Shown: in pieces, positions 46,801 to 58,700 of the stretch
Position numbering within the stretch: position 1 is the first letter of the stretch
How the letters are laid out: each line of letters begins with the position of its first letter
NCBI RefSeq assembly: GCF_947242115.1
Contig: NC_074713.1
Span: forward strand, 10,670,001-10,734,000
Direction: 5' to 3'
Length of the DNA: 64,000 nucleotides
DNA from: Biomphalaria glabrata
Taxonomy: Eukaryota > Mollusca > Gastropoda > Planorbidae
The notes under the pieces: generated by a model
Seen by the model: only the letters and a program-made list of their open reading frames with translations
Databases searched by the model: none
Told to the model about the DNA's origin: nothing
Program-made: the position numbers and the translations under genes

Positions 46801-49800
46801 TATAATTAGCTTATTTGATGTATAATTTGTTAAGTAAATGCAATGCCAAGCACATTCGATTACAGTAACTTGCTTCACTCTTTCTCTCTAGATGCCACGT
46901 CAGTGTTTCCAATGGATACCGAGGTCTACGCCTCTGTGGATACCAGTATGATGGATGTAAGCAGGGGCGTGCCTTATGATGTTGACGACATCGACTTCGA
47001 CCCGAACTGTTTGAAGACAACCGTGTACTCACAGGATATCATCAAGTACATGATGGTGAGTCGATCTTGTTGCGTTATCATCAAGTACATGATGGTGAGT
47101 CGCTCTTGTTGCGTTATCATCAAGTACATGATGGTGAGTCGCTCTTGTTGCGTTATCATCAAGTACATGATGGTGAGTCGATCTTGTTGCGTTATCATCA
47201 AGTACATGATGGTGAGTCGCTCTTGTTGCGTTATCATCAAGTACATGATGGTGAGTCGCTCTTGTTGCGTTATCATAAAGTACATGATGGTGAGTCGCTC
47301 TTGTTGCGTTATCTTCAAGTACATGATGGTGAGTCGCTCTTGTTGCGTTATCATCAAGTACATGATGGTGAGTCGCTCTTGTTGCGTTATCATCAAGTAC
47401 ATGATGGTGAGTCGCTCTTGTTGCGTTATCATCAAGTACATGATGGTGAGTCGCTCTTGTTGCGTTATCATCAAGTACATGATGGTGTGTCGCTCTTGTT
47501 GCGTTATCATCAAGTACATGATGGTGAGTCGCTCTTGTTGCTTTATGCTATTTTTAATTATCTCTTTTTTTTTTCTCCCTTTGGGTTCTGGTGGAACAGA
47601 TCATAAAATTCACGTGTGTAGTTGACCAGGTCATCTTGAGGCCAGCACTGCCTCCTTTACTTTTTTTTTCATTCAATAATTAGTTATATACTTTTGTGGG
47701 AGTCGCGGAAGGCGCGGGTTTGAATCCTGGTGAGACTAAGATTTGGAATTTCTAGATCTTTATGTCGCTTCTTAGTCCATCTCTAATGGTCACCTGACAT
47801 TAGTTGGGGAAAAGTAAAGTCGGTTGGTCGTTGTGCTTGACCACCTGACATACTCGTTAACCGTGTGCCACAGAGAGATAACCTTAACATTATCTGCCCT
47901 ATAGACCGCATGGTCTGAACGAAGAACATTCTTTTTTATTGACTATTGTGATTAATATAATTAATACTCTAGAAGCAATGGAAATAAATTAGATAACCAA
48001 TAGATTCGGAAGTTGTAGCCATACTTTCACGAGTTGTTTTAATTTATAATTGATTGTGGACGATTTTAAACACTTAAACGTTATCACAATGTTGTTTCAT
48101 TGCTAAGTGCAATTCTAATTCAGACTACAAAAACGACTTTGTCTTCCCAAAACATACAGTATTTGGAGTCTCGCAACGTTCTGAAACCCGACTTCCTGAA
48201 CAACAGCCCATCCATAACTACAAAGATGAGAGGCGTCTTGATGGATTGGCTGCTTCAAGTTCAGGTACATGGTCTCTCTCTCTTTTTATGTTTTATTTCC
48301 AACTGGATTCACCCTTGGAGTCATTGGTTTTTACAATGGTAATGTGAAGACAAATCATTCTTGCCGGTATGATACTTAACAGTGACCAAACTGCAGTATA
48401 CCTGGCAACACAGCTTGAAACGTAAGTCTCCATGGCAACGAAAACTCAACGCACCTTTCTGGTACTGTGATTTCATCTTCATTAATATAGATAAAACTCA
48501 AATGTTTAAAACATAAAACATCTTTGTCAATGGTTATAAAAGTCTAAAACACTTTGATTGGCAAACTTTTTAGGATCGTAAAGGAGAAATTTAGGCGATA
48601 TTTATTTCTGCTAAAACGGTGTATGTTAAATTCTATTTTAAAATATATTTAAAAAAAATAGTAGATGTACTAATTTTACAATTAAACAACGCATGGAGCT
48701 GCGAGTATTTTCATAATAATATTCCTCATAATTAGTTTCAATTAGGATGAGAAGTTAAGACAGTTTCTTTTTTTTAAGTTTCATTCTTGCAAAAAGCTGC
48801 TCACGGAGGTGCAAACTTTACACACATTCTCTGAGCATAAAATATTATATCAGGAAAGCTATATCTCTACAATCACCTTTTTGCGGGCCGACGTTGGCTC
48901 ACGGGCAGTTGTTTGCTCATCACTGGTCTATAATATGTTTTCCTCTAGCCAGCGTTTTACTGCTGTGTTGTTAAGCTATTTTGGGAAAAGTTTTGTACTG
49001 ATAATGTTCCAACCATAGACAATGCTCGGGCTCTCATTTCAAATCAAAGTCCAAATCTTGCTCTTTGAGACTAAATCGAGTCTGTTGTATTTGTTACATT
49101 ATAAAATAAAAAATAAATTATAATATTTTAAATAGACATTACACTAAGTGCTGCTGCAGTGTGCATGTTGTCTATTGGTCCTATAGCCACCTTCCGTAAA
49201 AAACAGTGCAACTGTAATATTAAAAGTTTGGGGTTGGTATAATTTTAGTTTGAGATATAAATATACAAAATATTATATAAATGTTTAATTTTTTTTTTTA
49301 AAAAAGTTAAATGTAAATTTCAGATATAATAAGTTTAGTATAAGTTCTGGTTCTAGATTTAATACATTTTGAATACTTTCTATTACTTTCTATATATAAT
49401 ACGTTTTGTTTACGTTCTAGATATAATAAGTTTTGTATAAGTCTTAGATATAAGTTTTGAATAAGTTTGATGTTGGAATAGCTTGTTTAAATTTGGTATA
49501 AATTTGCATTTTTCTGAAATTTGAATACGAAATGTGAATGACAAATCTCTCCACAGAATCATGAAGAACTCAAAGATGAAACTCTTCACCTGTGCGTGGA
49601 TTTGATCGATCGATTCCTCAGTGTGGTCAATGTGGAGATGCCGAAGCTGCAGCTGGTTGGAATCAGTTGTCTGCTGATTGCGTCCAAATTCATTGAGAGA
49701 TTCTCTCCCGAGGCAAGTGAATTTGTACTGTAGTTTTAAATTAGGAATTGTACCCCAGGAATGTCCAATTGAAATTATCACAACGATCTGTCTGCAGCGA

Positions 49801-52800
49801 GCAGCGAGCGGGAAAAGTTTTAAACGAAAGCAGCAAAAGTTTTATCAGCAATAAATTTTACATTGACCTCAGCAAAAGTCAATTTTTTTGTTTTTTGTTT
49901 TTTTGGGGGTGAGATGAGGGGGCAGGGACTTTTATATAATTTTGTGCATTAAAAGTTTTTTAATTCTACTTTCCTTTTTTTTACATTGAAACAAAGTCTT
50001 TTTGTGTATTCTGTTGTCTGTTTTATATGTCTATTATTCTAACAAAGATTTACTGCTGCAGGGTCGTATAGAAAATACAATAAATATGCATAAAGGTAAC
50101 CCTGCCGGACCAAGCAAAATATTGTTAAATTGTTTGTCTTTTTTGTTTCTTTTGTATCTAATGAAGGCCTCGTGGCCCAAACGTCCTTTGTTTTGACTTG
50201 GTCCGACAGGGTTACGATTATGTATGTTTATCTCTTATCCTGTTATTATTTTTAATCGCTATTCTTATTTCAAAGTTCTGGATAAAATCCAAACATGGAA
50301 CTCTGATCCCGACTTTTCTTTTTGAGATTACGGAAAGTTTCCAATATAGTAGGTCTTTAAAAAAAAAAAAAAAGTACAATAGTACTGAACACTGAACTAT
50401 AACTTACAAATGCAAAACACAACCGGATAAAATACTCAAAATATAAAGCCACATTTCTTATTTTGCATGCTAGGACAAATTCGTGTAAGTGCGCTTTCTT
50501 CCCTAGTCTTATTACAGCATGGAACGGGACCAGAATATCCACGATTTAATAGAGGTTTGACTCTGATTGACATGCACGATTAGATTAACACGTGGATACT
50601 CGTTGAACGTAATCATCTTTTGTTTAAGAAACGTCTGTAATTTATAAGATTAATTAAAGGGCAATGTCGTCAATGCGGACGATTAAGGATGAATGCAGTA
50701 TTTCACATGACTACGCGAACCCAGTTGCGACCTGTATATTTTCAAGCATTTCGTGCAGGCCAACCGTTTTCCGCTGGCGGTCATTTAAGTTTTCTTTCCG
50801 AAACTACAAAGAACAATGCCACATTTACCACATTAACGGACATGTGTGTTTAGCTCCACTTATTGAAATACTATTACTTATATAGCTCTGGTATCAAATA
50901 GTCTTTCTGTCTTCAGGTTTCAACACTTTGCTACCTCACGGACAACACTTTTGTCAAGTCGGAAGTTCTCCTCTACGAGAGACTGATTCTAAGTACGCTC
51001 AAGTTTGATCTGTCCAAACCAGTGTGTGTGACTTTCCTGGATCGCTTCCTCCAGGCCCACAATCATCCGATAGAGGTAAAATATAGCATAAATCATAAAG
51101 TGAATTACACTGTGCATACTCAACAGAAACAAAAGGCACTCTGTTTTCCATTGGTTGGTTTTCAGCATTTATTTCAGCACAGTAAATTTCTTTTCGTTTC
51201 TGTTTTGATATTCAGACGAGATTTATATTCTGGAGACATCTCTGACTGGTCGTGTGGTGTGCACTTTGGGTTGTCGTCGTGATGGCCCCGAGTTCGAACC
51301 TAGGGCTAGGACGTAATAATCTTCATTTCTAAAGAAACGTCCAAGCTGATCAAACCAACACTTTCTTTAAACAATCAAATAGTGTCAGAGAGAAAAAGAA
51401 GAGAAAGCAATATAAAAAAAAATGTGGGACGATATTATACTTTTAAAAAAAGTTAGAAAATTAAACAGTAAGACTAGGAACGATTTTAAAATAAATAGAC
51501 AAAATATTCAATATCCGGGAAGCTATTCTGAAAGAGCATTGTTGCCATACATAGGTTATCAATATATCCGTATACTGTTCATTGTAACCTTGCAAATAGA
51601 ACTTGCCCAGTATCACACCCACAACAAAAAATGTACATAGGGCCCTGTACAGAAATGTTTTTTTTTTCCTTCCTTTGTTTCTCAAGTTGAAAGTTTAGAT
51701 CATCATTCGAACTAGTGCTTCCAATAGCCATGAACATTGTTTTTCTTTTAATATTTTGTTTTTCTGATGTGTTTATATTTGCATTCTCATCTTCAAAACT
51801 CCAGCTCAAAAGAATTAGATACATACGAGTTTGACCTGTAGGAAGTTAATTCACAATAACCATGCAGATGTAATTATGCTATAATTTTCATGAGATGCAG
51901 GGTATATTGATATTCCATTGAATAGCGATCCGATCCTATTTATTGTTTATATAGGTCTCATTTTAAAAAACAAAATTCAAAATTCTATAAAAAGTTATCA
52001 GCCAAAAGAACTGTATCGAATACTATATAGATCTACAAAGATAAATTTATAATATCTTGTAACAGCTTAGTACTAATGACATTTTATAATTTGTGTAGGT
52101 TGTAACATTCTATATTGTAAAGTAGATTACCGCCCTTGTTGTTGAAGCTTTTTAAAACGTCTCTAATTATGAATGAATTATGTTGAAGGTCGAGTACCTC
52201 GCCAAATATCTGCTGGACTTGACCATAACCAGCGCCCACCTGATGCCCATCTTACCCTCACTGAAGGCAGCTGCTGCCCTCTATCTTTCACGTTTGCTTC
52301 TCCTGGACAGAGTTCCGGTGTGGACCCGAAACCTGCATTACTACACCAGCTACAGCCAAGAGTCGCTGATGGACATGGTCACCGAGATGGTCAATCTACT
52401 GTTGAAAGTACGAGCTTCGAAAAATCAGGTTGGTAGCAAGTCTGAACATTGGAATAGGTATACGTCATCTCTAAAGTGGTTGTTGTTTTTTTTTAGTCTT
52501 TCCTAAACGACATTTTTATTGGGAACTTGGGAGTTAGAAAGTGTTATTTGTTTTTCCAAGCTACGAGGCACAGAGGATGGAAATCAGCTCACACACAAAA
52601 AAAAAACGAAACCTACCCGTACCATGTGTGCGGTCGGCTTTTCAAAGAGATTATTTGGAATTCATAGCAATCTTCGAGTTCATTTGTAAACTTCCATGTA
52701 GTGAGATTAATCCCTTAAAGCACGGACCAGGTATCTGACAGTGTTCTATAGGGTTCGCTTGTCTCCGTACAAGGCGAGACCCCCGCATGCAACAGCTCTG

Positions 52801-54287
52801 TTTCAAGACTAGTCGTATCTTCGATTGTGTTTCTGAACGCCCTGCATTCGTAGAGGATTTGTTCAACAGTCTCGTCTTCCATGTGACAGTGTCGACATCT
52901 GGGATCATGGTTCTCTCGGATCCTAGCGAAGTAGGATCCTATCGGACAGTGTCCAGTACGAAATCGTGCCAAAATTGCTTGATCCTTTCTGTCTAGCTGC
53001 CACCACTCGTCTTTCCTGTTTAGGCGTTTGAAAACTTTCCAGACTTCTCATCCCGTGATACAAATGTCCCAGCTGTTGTATCATTTGGACTTGATCCACT
53101 CACAAATCCTCGCTTTTGCACTCTCGTATGTTTGCGGCTCCTCTGGTGGGTCTAGAGGCGTTCCTAGTTTCGCCAAACTGTCAGCCTTCTCGTTTCCTCT
53201 GATTCCACAGTGAGAGGGAATCCATTCTTCATAGAAAATGAGATAGTGCTCATCTTTGACCCGAAGAAGGATCTACTTGATTGTATGTCTACTTAGAAAA
53301 ACAAAAGATTTCATCAATAATTTTCTTAAGAAATTATCATATAGCTCTACCTTCTAATATACATAAGTTCTTGTAGTCTGTACATCTTCTAAAAAGTCCA
53401 TTAGGGAATAGGAGCGCCAAATGCATCCCATTATCCGGTTGATCGTTAGGAAAGATTTCTTATAACGGGCAGGCTCGAACTAGAGCTCTTCATCCCAAAT
53501 CTTGTGGAAGGTTCAATAATGGAAGCGACCATTAGGCAAACTACGTTTGAGTCATACACTTACGAAGCGTTCCTGTACCTCGCCCCAGAAGTTGCCGAAG
53601 ACCACTTCTAATCCCGGGAAATTTCTTCCTATTCCTTACACTGTAACCGCATAATGACGTGCAAGTACCGTCACTCCAACTAAGGGGACATTGGTGATTG
53701 CCCCTTTCTGGAACGGCGTGGTGAACTTGTTGAGCTGGGTGGTCCGGTCTCTCTTTCATTCTCACATTGGAGAGTCTTTTAAAAAATGCTCAACCCAAGG
53801 TAATTGAGGGAGGCTAGATTCGCTACCCGTTGTTGGCTTATCTGCTTCCACCGAGGTGCTACGGGGGAAGGGGAGCTAGAATTTGTTCGCTATTGTGTAC
53901 ACCAGAAACTGGGTTTTAAAGCCATCTTTTTATAGTAGTCCGCTTATGTGAAAATGTCAATGTCAAGCTAATGAAGGCGTTTGAAAAGAGTCATAATTTT
54001 TTAGAAAAGTGGCAATGCTAGGGTTCTTTGTAATCATTGCTGGTTAAAAAATTTATGTTTCGCTTTTAAGTTTTAAAAAAGGTTTTTCTAGTTATTATCG
54101 TAAGTCATAAGTTCACTTGTTATTTGTAACTGTTGTTCTCTATTTAAACATTTCTCGTGTGTCTTAGGGCGCTAAGAATAAATACAACACTGAGCACTAC
54201 AAATTTATCAGTACCATCAACCGAGTCGCTGACGTTGAATGGAGTTTGTTAAGCCAGTTCGGAGATGCAAGGGACGCTATTCAGTAA
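43821..54287 (+). CDS. A/B-type mitotic cyclin
   Basis: Nine coding exons: 43821-44054, 45934-46039, 46681-46749, 46892-47055, 48160-48264, 49557-49712, 50917-51075, 52189-52428, 54168-54287; phases agree and give about 450 residues. Start 43821 has a good context (G at -3 and +4); ATG 43773 is in frame and would add 16 residues. A degenerate destruction-box-like KRTLSVIGEN is at 79-88. The first cyclin box starts at MRGVLMDW (214-221, hydrophobic patch), with LQLVGISCLLIASKF at 257-271; Lys270 and Glu299 correspond to the Cdk-contact Lys and Glu of cyclin A. The second box begins at VEYLAKYLLDLT; the end KNKYNTEHYKFIS resembles B cyclins. Cyclins of this group activate Cdk1/2. It mixes A- and B-type traits and is divergent (IERFSPE for the usual EEIYPPE). 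Intron 6 is GC-AG. Confidence 0.93.
44041..44700. repeat. Minisatellite at the cyclin exon 1 donor
   Basis: Units of about 42-46 bp contain gaacatgttatatttctata and aagacaaagtcctct. The donor region of exon 1 (tctgctaaacaggtgtgt) is copied near 44122 and 44322 and in a changed form near 44687, so the exon end lies inside the array. Confidence 0.9.
44834..44884 (-). mobile_element. SINE family A fragment, minus strand
   Basis: The plus-strand segment caatctcttttgtggaccag and gggggtatctgggaga is the reverse complement of the family A 3' body. Confidence 0.7.
44905..45672. repeat. 32-bp minisatellite, about 24 units
   Basis: The unit is cagttgggttatacttagat plus tccactgcagaa. As 32 is not a multiple of three, frames rotate through the array. 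It lies in cyclin intron 1. Confidence 0.96.
45795..45898. repeat. 20-bp tandem repeat, five units
   Basis: The unit tggttattttatagtttaaa ends about 35 bp before the acceptor of cyclin exon 2. Confidence 0.92.
46270..46628. repeat. 72-bp minisatellite with 24-bp subunits
   Basis: Each 72-bp unit joins three related pieces: gttcattgacatggctgtct tgta, gttcattaaaaatgctgtct taca and atttattgacaaggctgtct tata. It ends about 50 bp before the acceptor of cyclin exon 3. Confidence 0.93.
47038..47544 (+). repeat. 39-bp in-frame minisatellite of a cyclin exon end and its splice donor, 13 units
   Basis: Each unit reads atcatcaagtacatgatg, then gtgagtcgctcttgttgcgt and t, that is IIKYMM of cyclin exon 4 followed by its 5' splice site. 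Thirteen units fit exactly (13 x 39 = 507). Eleven or more retain ATG|GTGAGT; unit 12 has GTGTGT. Because the unit is 13 codons long and has no stop, the frame stays open through the array. The exon boundary used here is the first donor (47055). Confidence 0.95.
47693..47925 (+). mobile_element. tRNA-derived SINE, family C, most complete copy
   Basis: It holds the B box gggtttgaatcc, ctggtgagactaagatttgg, then tgacattagttggggaaaag, cggttggtcgttgtgcttga and atctgccctatagaccgcat. In cyclin intron 4. Confidence 0.82.
48265..49556. other. Cyclin intron 5, nothing recognised
   Basis: AT-rich intron. Short diverged repeats of tagatataagttt type occur near 49320-49460. No further feature supported. 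Confidence 0.4.
49713..49718 (+). other. Non-canonical GC 5' splice site
   Basis: Exon 6 ends CCC GAG and is followed by GCAAGT, giving AG|GCAAGT, the usual form of GC-AG introns. The acceptor of exon 7 is tcttcag|GTT. This choice preserves the cyclin reading (SPE|VSTL); no GT nearby does so. Confidence 0.8.
50099..50212. mobile_element. Tc1/mariner-like MITE
   Basis: The ends accctgccggaccaag and cttggtccgacagggt are near-perfect inverted repeats, flanked by TA on both sides (50097-50098 and 50213-50214). It is 114 bp with no coding capacity, in cyclin intron 6. Confidence 0.8.
50450..50665 (+). mobile_element. CR1/Jockey-type LINE 3' end, plus strand
   Basis: It includes catgctaggacaaattcgtg, gctttcttccctagt and the shared 3' end aaacgtctgtaatttataag. 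In cyclin intron 6. Confidence 0.75.
51240..51360 (+). mobile_element. SINE family B, diverged copy
   Basis: It contains tgactggtcgtgtggtgtgc, gagttcgaacct and aaagaaacgtccaag, corresponding to the family B head, B box and body. In cyclin intron 7. Confidence 0.65.
51361..52188. other. Cyclin intron 7, remainder
   Basis: AT-rich, no further repeat recognised. The acceptor tgttgaag|GTCGAG has a poor pyrimidine tract but the coding continuation (VEYLAKYLLDLT) supports it. Confidence 0.45.
52690..53280 (-). mobile_element. RNase H-type LINE, 3' part with RNase H domain
   Basis: The minus strand reads WIPSHCGIRGNEKADSLAKL (end of an RNase H domain), then a linker, then RFRTGHCPIGSYFARIRENH and RCRHCHMEDETVEQILYECR. 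Order and motifs match the C-terminal third of ORF2 in I/R1-like LINEs. At least one stop interrupts it. In cyclin intron 8. Confidence 0.85.
53281..54167. other. Cyclin intron 8, remainder
   Basis: A minus-strand open stretch at about 53541-53765 is unusually GC-rich and reads protein-like in two frames, but I do not recognise it. It may belong to the adjacent LINE or to an older element. Confidence 0.35.
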
Positions 54288-54345
54288 TCTAATTAATGTG
54301 CAATTTATGTTACATGTTTCTATTACCTCCCTGTCAGCATTTATA

Positions 54346-54351
54346 AATAAA
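54346..54351 (+). promoter_or_regulatory. Polyadenylation signal of the cyclin gene
   Basis: A canonical AATAAA lies 59 bases after the stop codon. Confidence 0.65.
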
Positions 54352-55738
54352 TCATTTACACTACATAATCTCCAGAAGTTGTATTTTTGTTCGTTTGTTT
54401 GTTTGTTTTTAATCACTGTGCGTCACATAAAAAATTTAGCATATCTTATTTGAATATTTGTATCACGCTTTTCAGTTTGTTGTTGACAATGCAAGGACAT
54501 CACCTATGGCAGGTTACTTTATCATCTCAATCATCTCAATTTGATTTAATATCATAATCATACTATTATCTACAAGTAACTTCAATATCGAGTTGTGTGT
54601 GTATTTAATTGCATTTTTAATGATATAATAAAACACGGGGGGGTCCAAACCTTATTTGCTTGAGGAACATAATTTTCCGAAATACATTTCAAATGCAGCA
54701 TCACCTTAAAACCTATACATCTTTATTTCACAGTCAGCATATATGGACCATCGAGGCCCACTGTAGAATTTTAAAAAGTTAGCTTGACTTGACAACTCAC
54801 GTGAAACCATCAGTCACTACACATAAACTTTCAGACGTTTCTGTGACGTAGACTACTATTCTGAATATATATGATATTGCCTTCCCTGTCTGGACTCCAG
54901 CACATTCAGACGATCATAATATTGATCTGTCTTTATGCTATATTATGGCGATTTAATTAAAATGGAATTTTTTTTTAATAGGTGATTTTAAACAAAATTA
55001 CTGAACTCGCAATCAAGCTTTAAACTTTAATGAAATAGTCTCAATATTAAATATTTTAAACTCACGCTCCATCTCGAAATATATACAAGAGAAACTTTAA
55101 TCAATCATTAAGTAAGTATTGACATAAGTGACATATCATATCTCTAGGAATTTTCCTGTAATCTATGTATGTAAAAAAAAACTGCGTCAAATCAATGTAT
55201 CACTCCGCCTCGAAACACATGTAACATTAGTTGTGATTTCGTGGTGGTCTCATTATCATCGTCTGAAATAATTCCTGTTATCTATCAAACAATATCGGAA
55301 TACACTTTAAGGGGACATAATTTAAGAAAAAACAAAACATGTACAGATAGTGTATATGAATGATACAATTACATTTATGTTAAAAGTGGCAGTCGGCCAA
55401 GACACTGAGGAGTGGGATTGGGGTGTGGGCGGAGAGAGAGGGGCGTCAATTCATCGACATTTCAACACTAAAAGGGAGGTAATTTTCAGCGTAAAAAAAG
55501 AACACCAGACTTCTATTTTTCGTTCTCTTGCGGCCCCGTTTGAATGAAGAATGTCTTTGGATGTTTATCAACTGACATAATTACATGTCAGATACAAACG
55601 TAAGCCTCACTAATGTGGGGGAGGGGGGGCATTAAATGGAAACAAAAGTGCCCAGAGTGGCTTCCCTTAGGAATATCTACGTACACACACACGCATAATT
55701 GTGACTTGAGTCAACCATTGAACAAAACTACAACTTCA
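54352..55738. other. Spacer between convergent genes
   Basis: The cyclin (+) and claudin-like (-) genes point toward each other here. Only 3' UTR-like AT-rich sequence is seen. A short plus-strand frame at 55350-55544 has no recognised motif. Confidence 0.45.
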
Positions 55739-58700
55739 CTATAAATCCATGAACTTGGCTCCCGTGTTTCGGGATTCAAAGATCATCAGGGCCCCAACAA
55801 AGATCTGCAAAACGGCCACCACAATGGCGAGGCCCCAGCCGTACTCTAGGTGCTGGTTTGGTGAGGCGGCGTCAGTGAAGGAGGAGTCGAATGAACCAGC
55901 AAAGACAATAATGGCCACGGCGTAGCTGAGAGCTGTAGGGAATCAAATATGGAAATTAAAAAAAAAACTAATTCCGTATGCAAGGACAAAATATACTAAC
56001 TATTTTTGACAATTATCTTCTATGGTAATTATTGCCAACAAAATCACATAAAAAATTCTAAAGCTATAACTGTTTACGCACTTTTGGATACATCTTATCT
56101 TATAAATTACAGACGTTCCTTCTAAAGAGAAGATATCTACGTCCTAATCTAGTCGTGCATGTTGATCGCAAGACAAGAGCACGATTTACAGGGACATTCA
56201 AAGTATCAAGTACCAGGGAAACCCCAGAAAGTATGTCGGCGTTATGAAACTTTTTTTTTGTGAGTTTTTATAACCATAAAAAAAAATCATCTTTAAAACC
56301 CTAAACCCAAACCTTTCTTTACCTCTCCTACAGCCCTAACTTGTGCTGGTTCGACACAAGTGCGCGATATAGATAGGTCTCACCAGGAACATTGGTTTCA
56401 GCTGCGCGCGCCTATAGAAGCTTGCTTAAGTCACCAGTCTCTGCCCTATCTCAGAAATTGACGTAATCAACAATTTACGTAATCAACAATGCTTATCAAT
56501 GGAAACATATATGTTACTAAATTTAAAGCCTTTTAATTTAATTAACCCTTTTCCCCTAAGACTAGTGAATCAAACGTCAAGCAGTATGTTATCTATTCCG
56601 TGTCTCTGAAGATCGACGTCAATCAGTTTCGCTCGTGCGCAGTCATAGTTAATGTTTAATTTACAAATCTATCCTGTAATAAAGACGCTGGCCTTGAAAC
56701 AGTTTAAGAATGACGTAATTACAGAAGACAGAAATGCTGGAGCATTAATGGCTGCTGAGACTGGAAGTCTAAGATGTGCCACAATTGGATGCAGTCATTT
56801 TGGGCGGAAATCATGCACTTACGATACAATACGATTTATTGATTAGTTATTAGACATAATAGATACTGCTATACACTGAGTAAGAAATTAACTGTTTCTT
56901 TTTTAAAAATAAAGCTTCACACCTTATTTATTTATACGATTGCCGTTTTCTTTTAGTGCACAGAAATAAAAGTATTTTATTTTAAATATCTCTTTTAATG
57001 TATGTTTAAAAATAAATTCATAATGATTAAATACAAAGGTGCAGGACTTCAGTGTATGAATAGAGTGTTAGCGTCTATGGTGTTTGCCTTGTGGTATATT
57101 ACTACTTGACTAACTATACTGGTGCGCAAGAGTTAATTTGGTAAACAACGCATGTTGAATAGATCTTGAATAGTACATGGAGTTGAAACATTCTCTAATA
57201 GTTTACCTAGCTAAAAGAAAACGAACTGTAAATTTTAATTTAAAAGCCTAGAAAGTAAAAATCTATTCATAGACGAGCCATTGAGTTGCCTCACCTGACC
57301 AAAATCCCAGCACAGACACCCAGAGACTCAGTGATCTCCCTTTGCTGCACGACTCAACAAACATCAACAGGAGAACAAAGAACAGGCAGAAGTTGACACT
57401 GACAAAGCCAAAGATGGCGAAGGCTTGCACCGCCCTGTACCAGTCTGAAAAATATATTTGTAGACATGTTCGGATATATCGAAAACATAGGGTTTTTTTT
57501 CACTAGTTTATAATCGTTCGATATCTGATTCAAATAGGAGATCTGACACCGTGATCTGTTTTCACAAAGAATAAATAAATTACTGTAGACAATTAAACAT
57601 GACTATAATATTACAGAGACTTTGTGTTGATCATAGACATAAAATAATATAGACTGGGAAAAGGAAATAACTTATTGTATGTAACTTGAAAACATGTAAA
57701 TCTATTGTTGTCGGATTTCCGAATATTGAAGAGTTGCATGATCTTCAGTCTTAGAGATTAAACAAAACTACTCTGCTGTATAATAAAGTACACGAAATTG
57801 CAAGTCACAAATTTTCGTTTCATAAAACTCTTTTATCGGCCAGTCTATATTTATTGATGTCTATGTTGTTGATATAAGAAGACATTGAAAACCTTGCTTT
57901 TATTACGTCACATCCTGTCAAGTGCTATTCACAAAAACAAGTGGCATACGTAATGGTAGCTAGATGGTCTCTCTTATTCCCCGCTTTCCCTATAGCCCTA
58001 TATTGGATGGCTGCTTGGTCGTGCGGTTTGCGCGCTGGACTGTCGTCCTGAGGGAGGTTTGGACTAGGAAGTAAACTATCTTCAACTCTGAAGGAACATC
58101 CGAAACATGTAAAACATTTTACAAACAAACAATCATTTAGCCAGAAGATAAACTATTCATGTAAAAGAAATCCTATGATTTTTTTTTTCCATGATGATAA
58201 TGGTAGTAAAAAAAAAAAAAATTCTGAATTCAAAATAAGTAAGATGCGTTACTAATGTGTGAGTACCCGAACACTCCAGAATACTCACGCAAGTTCCAGC
58301 CTTCAATGTTTTCACACGCTGGGTTGGTCTCTATGTCGTTACACCGCCTCCACAGGCCGTAACCCAGGAGGCTGTTGCCGCTGTAACCATCCCCCCAGGA
58401 CGCTGTGACGAAAGAAATCCAAGCCAAAATAAAACTGACCAACACAATGCTAAGAACAACCTAAAAAGAAGCCAAAAAACAAACACGACATAAAATAACA
58501 AGACTTTAAAAAAAGAAAAACAAATCTAAATAAGAAAATAGTCTGTTTCAGATCGTAAAGGATGCAACATATTATCTTCAATCTTCAGAAAATGTGGGAT
58601 GTGGGGCCGAGGGGCTTGGCTATCTCCCAAGGGGGCTTGAGTTCAATACCCGACTCGCGTTTTGTTTTCTGAGCGCTTAAAGCACGGAAACCCTTCTCCC

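Noticed and set aside
46843-47625. A 260-codon exon with IIKYMMVSRSCCV repeats taken as constitutive coding sequence
   Set aside because: The first unit already ends at a good donor that joins in phase to 48160 with the expected cyclin sequence; inclusion of further units is left as a hypothesis.
53541-53765. GC-rich minus-strand frame as a gene
   Set aside because: No motif was recognised, no start or splice context fits, and it lies beside a LINE inside a cyclin intron.
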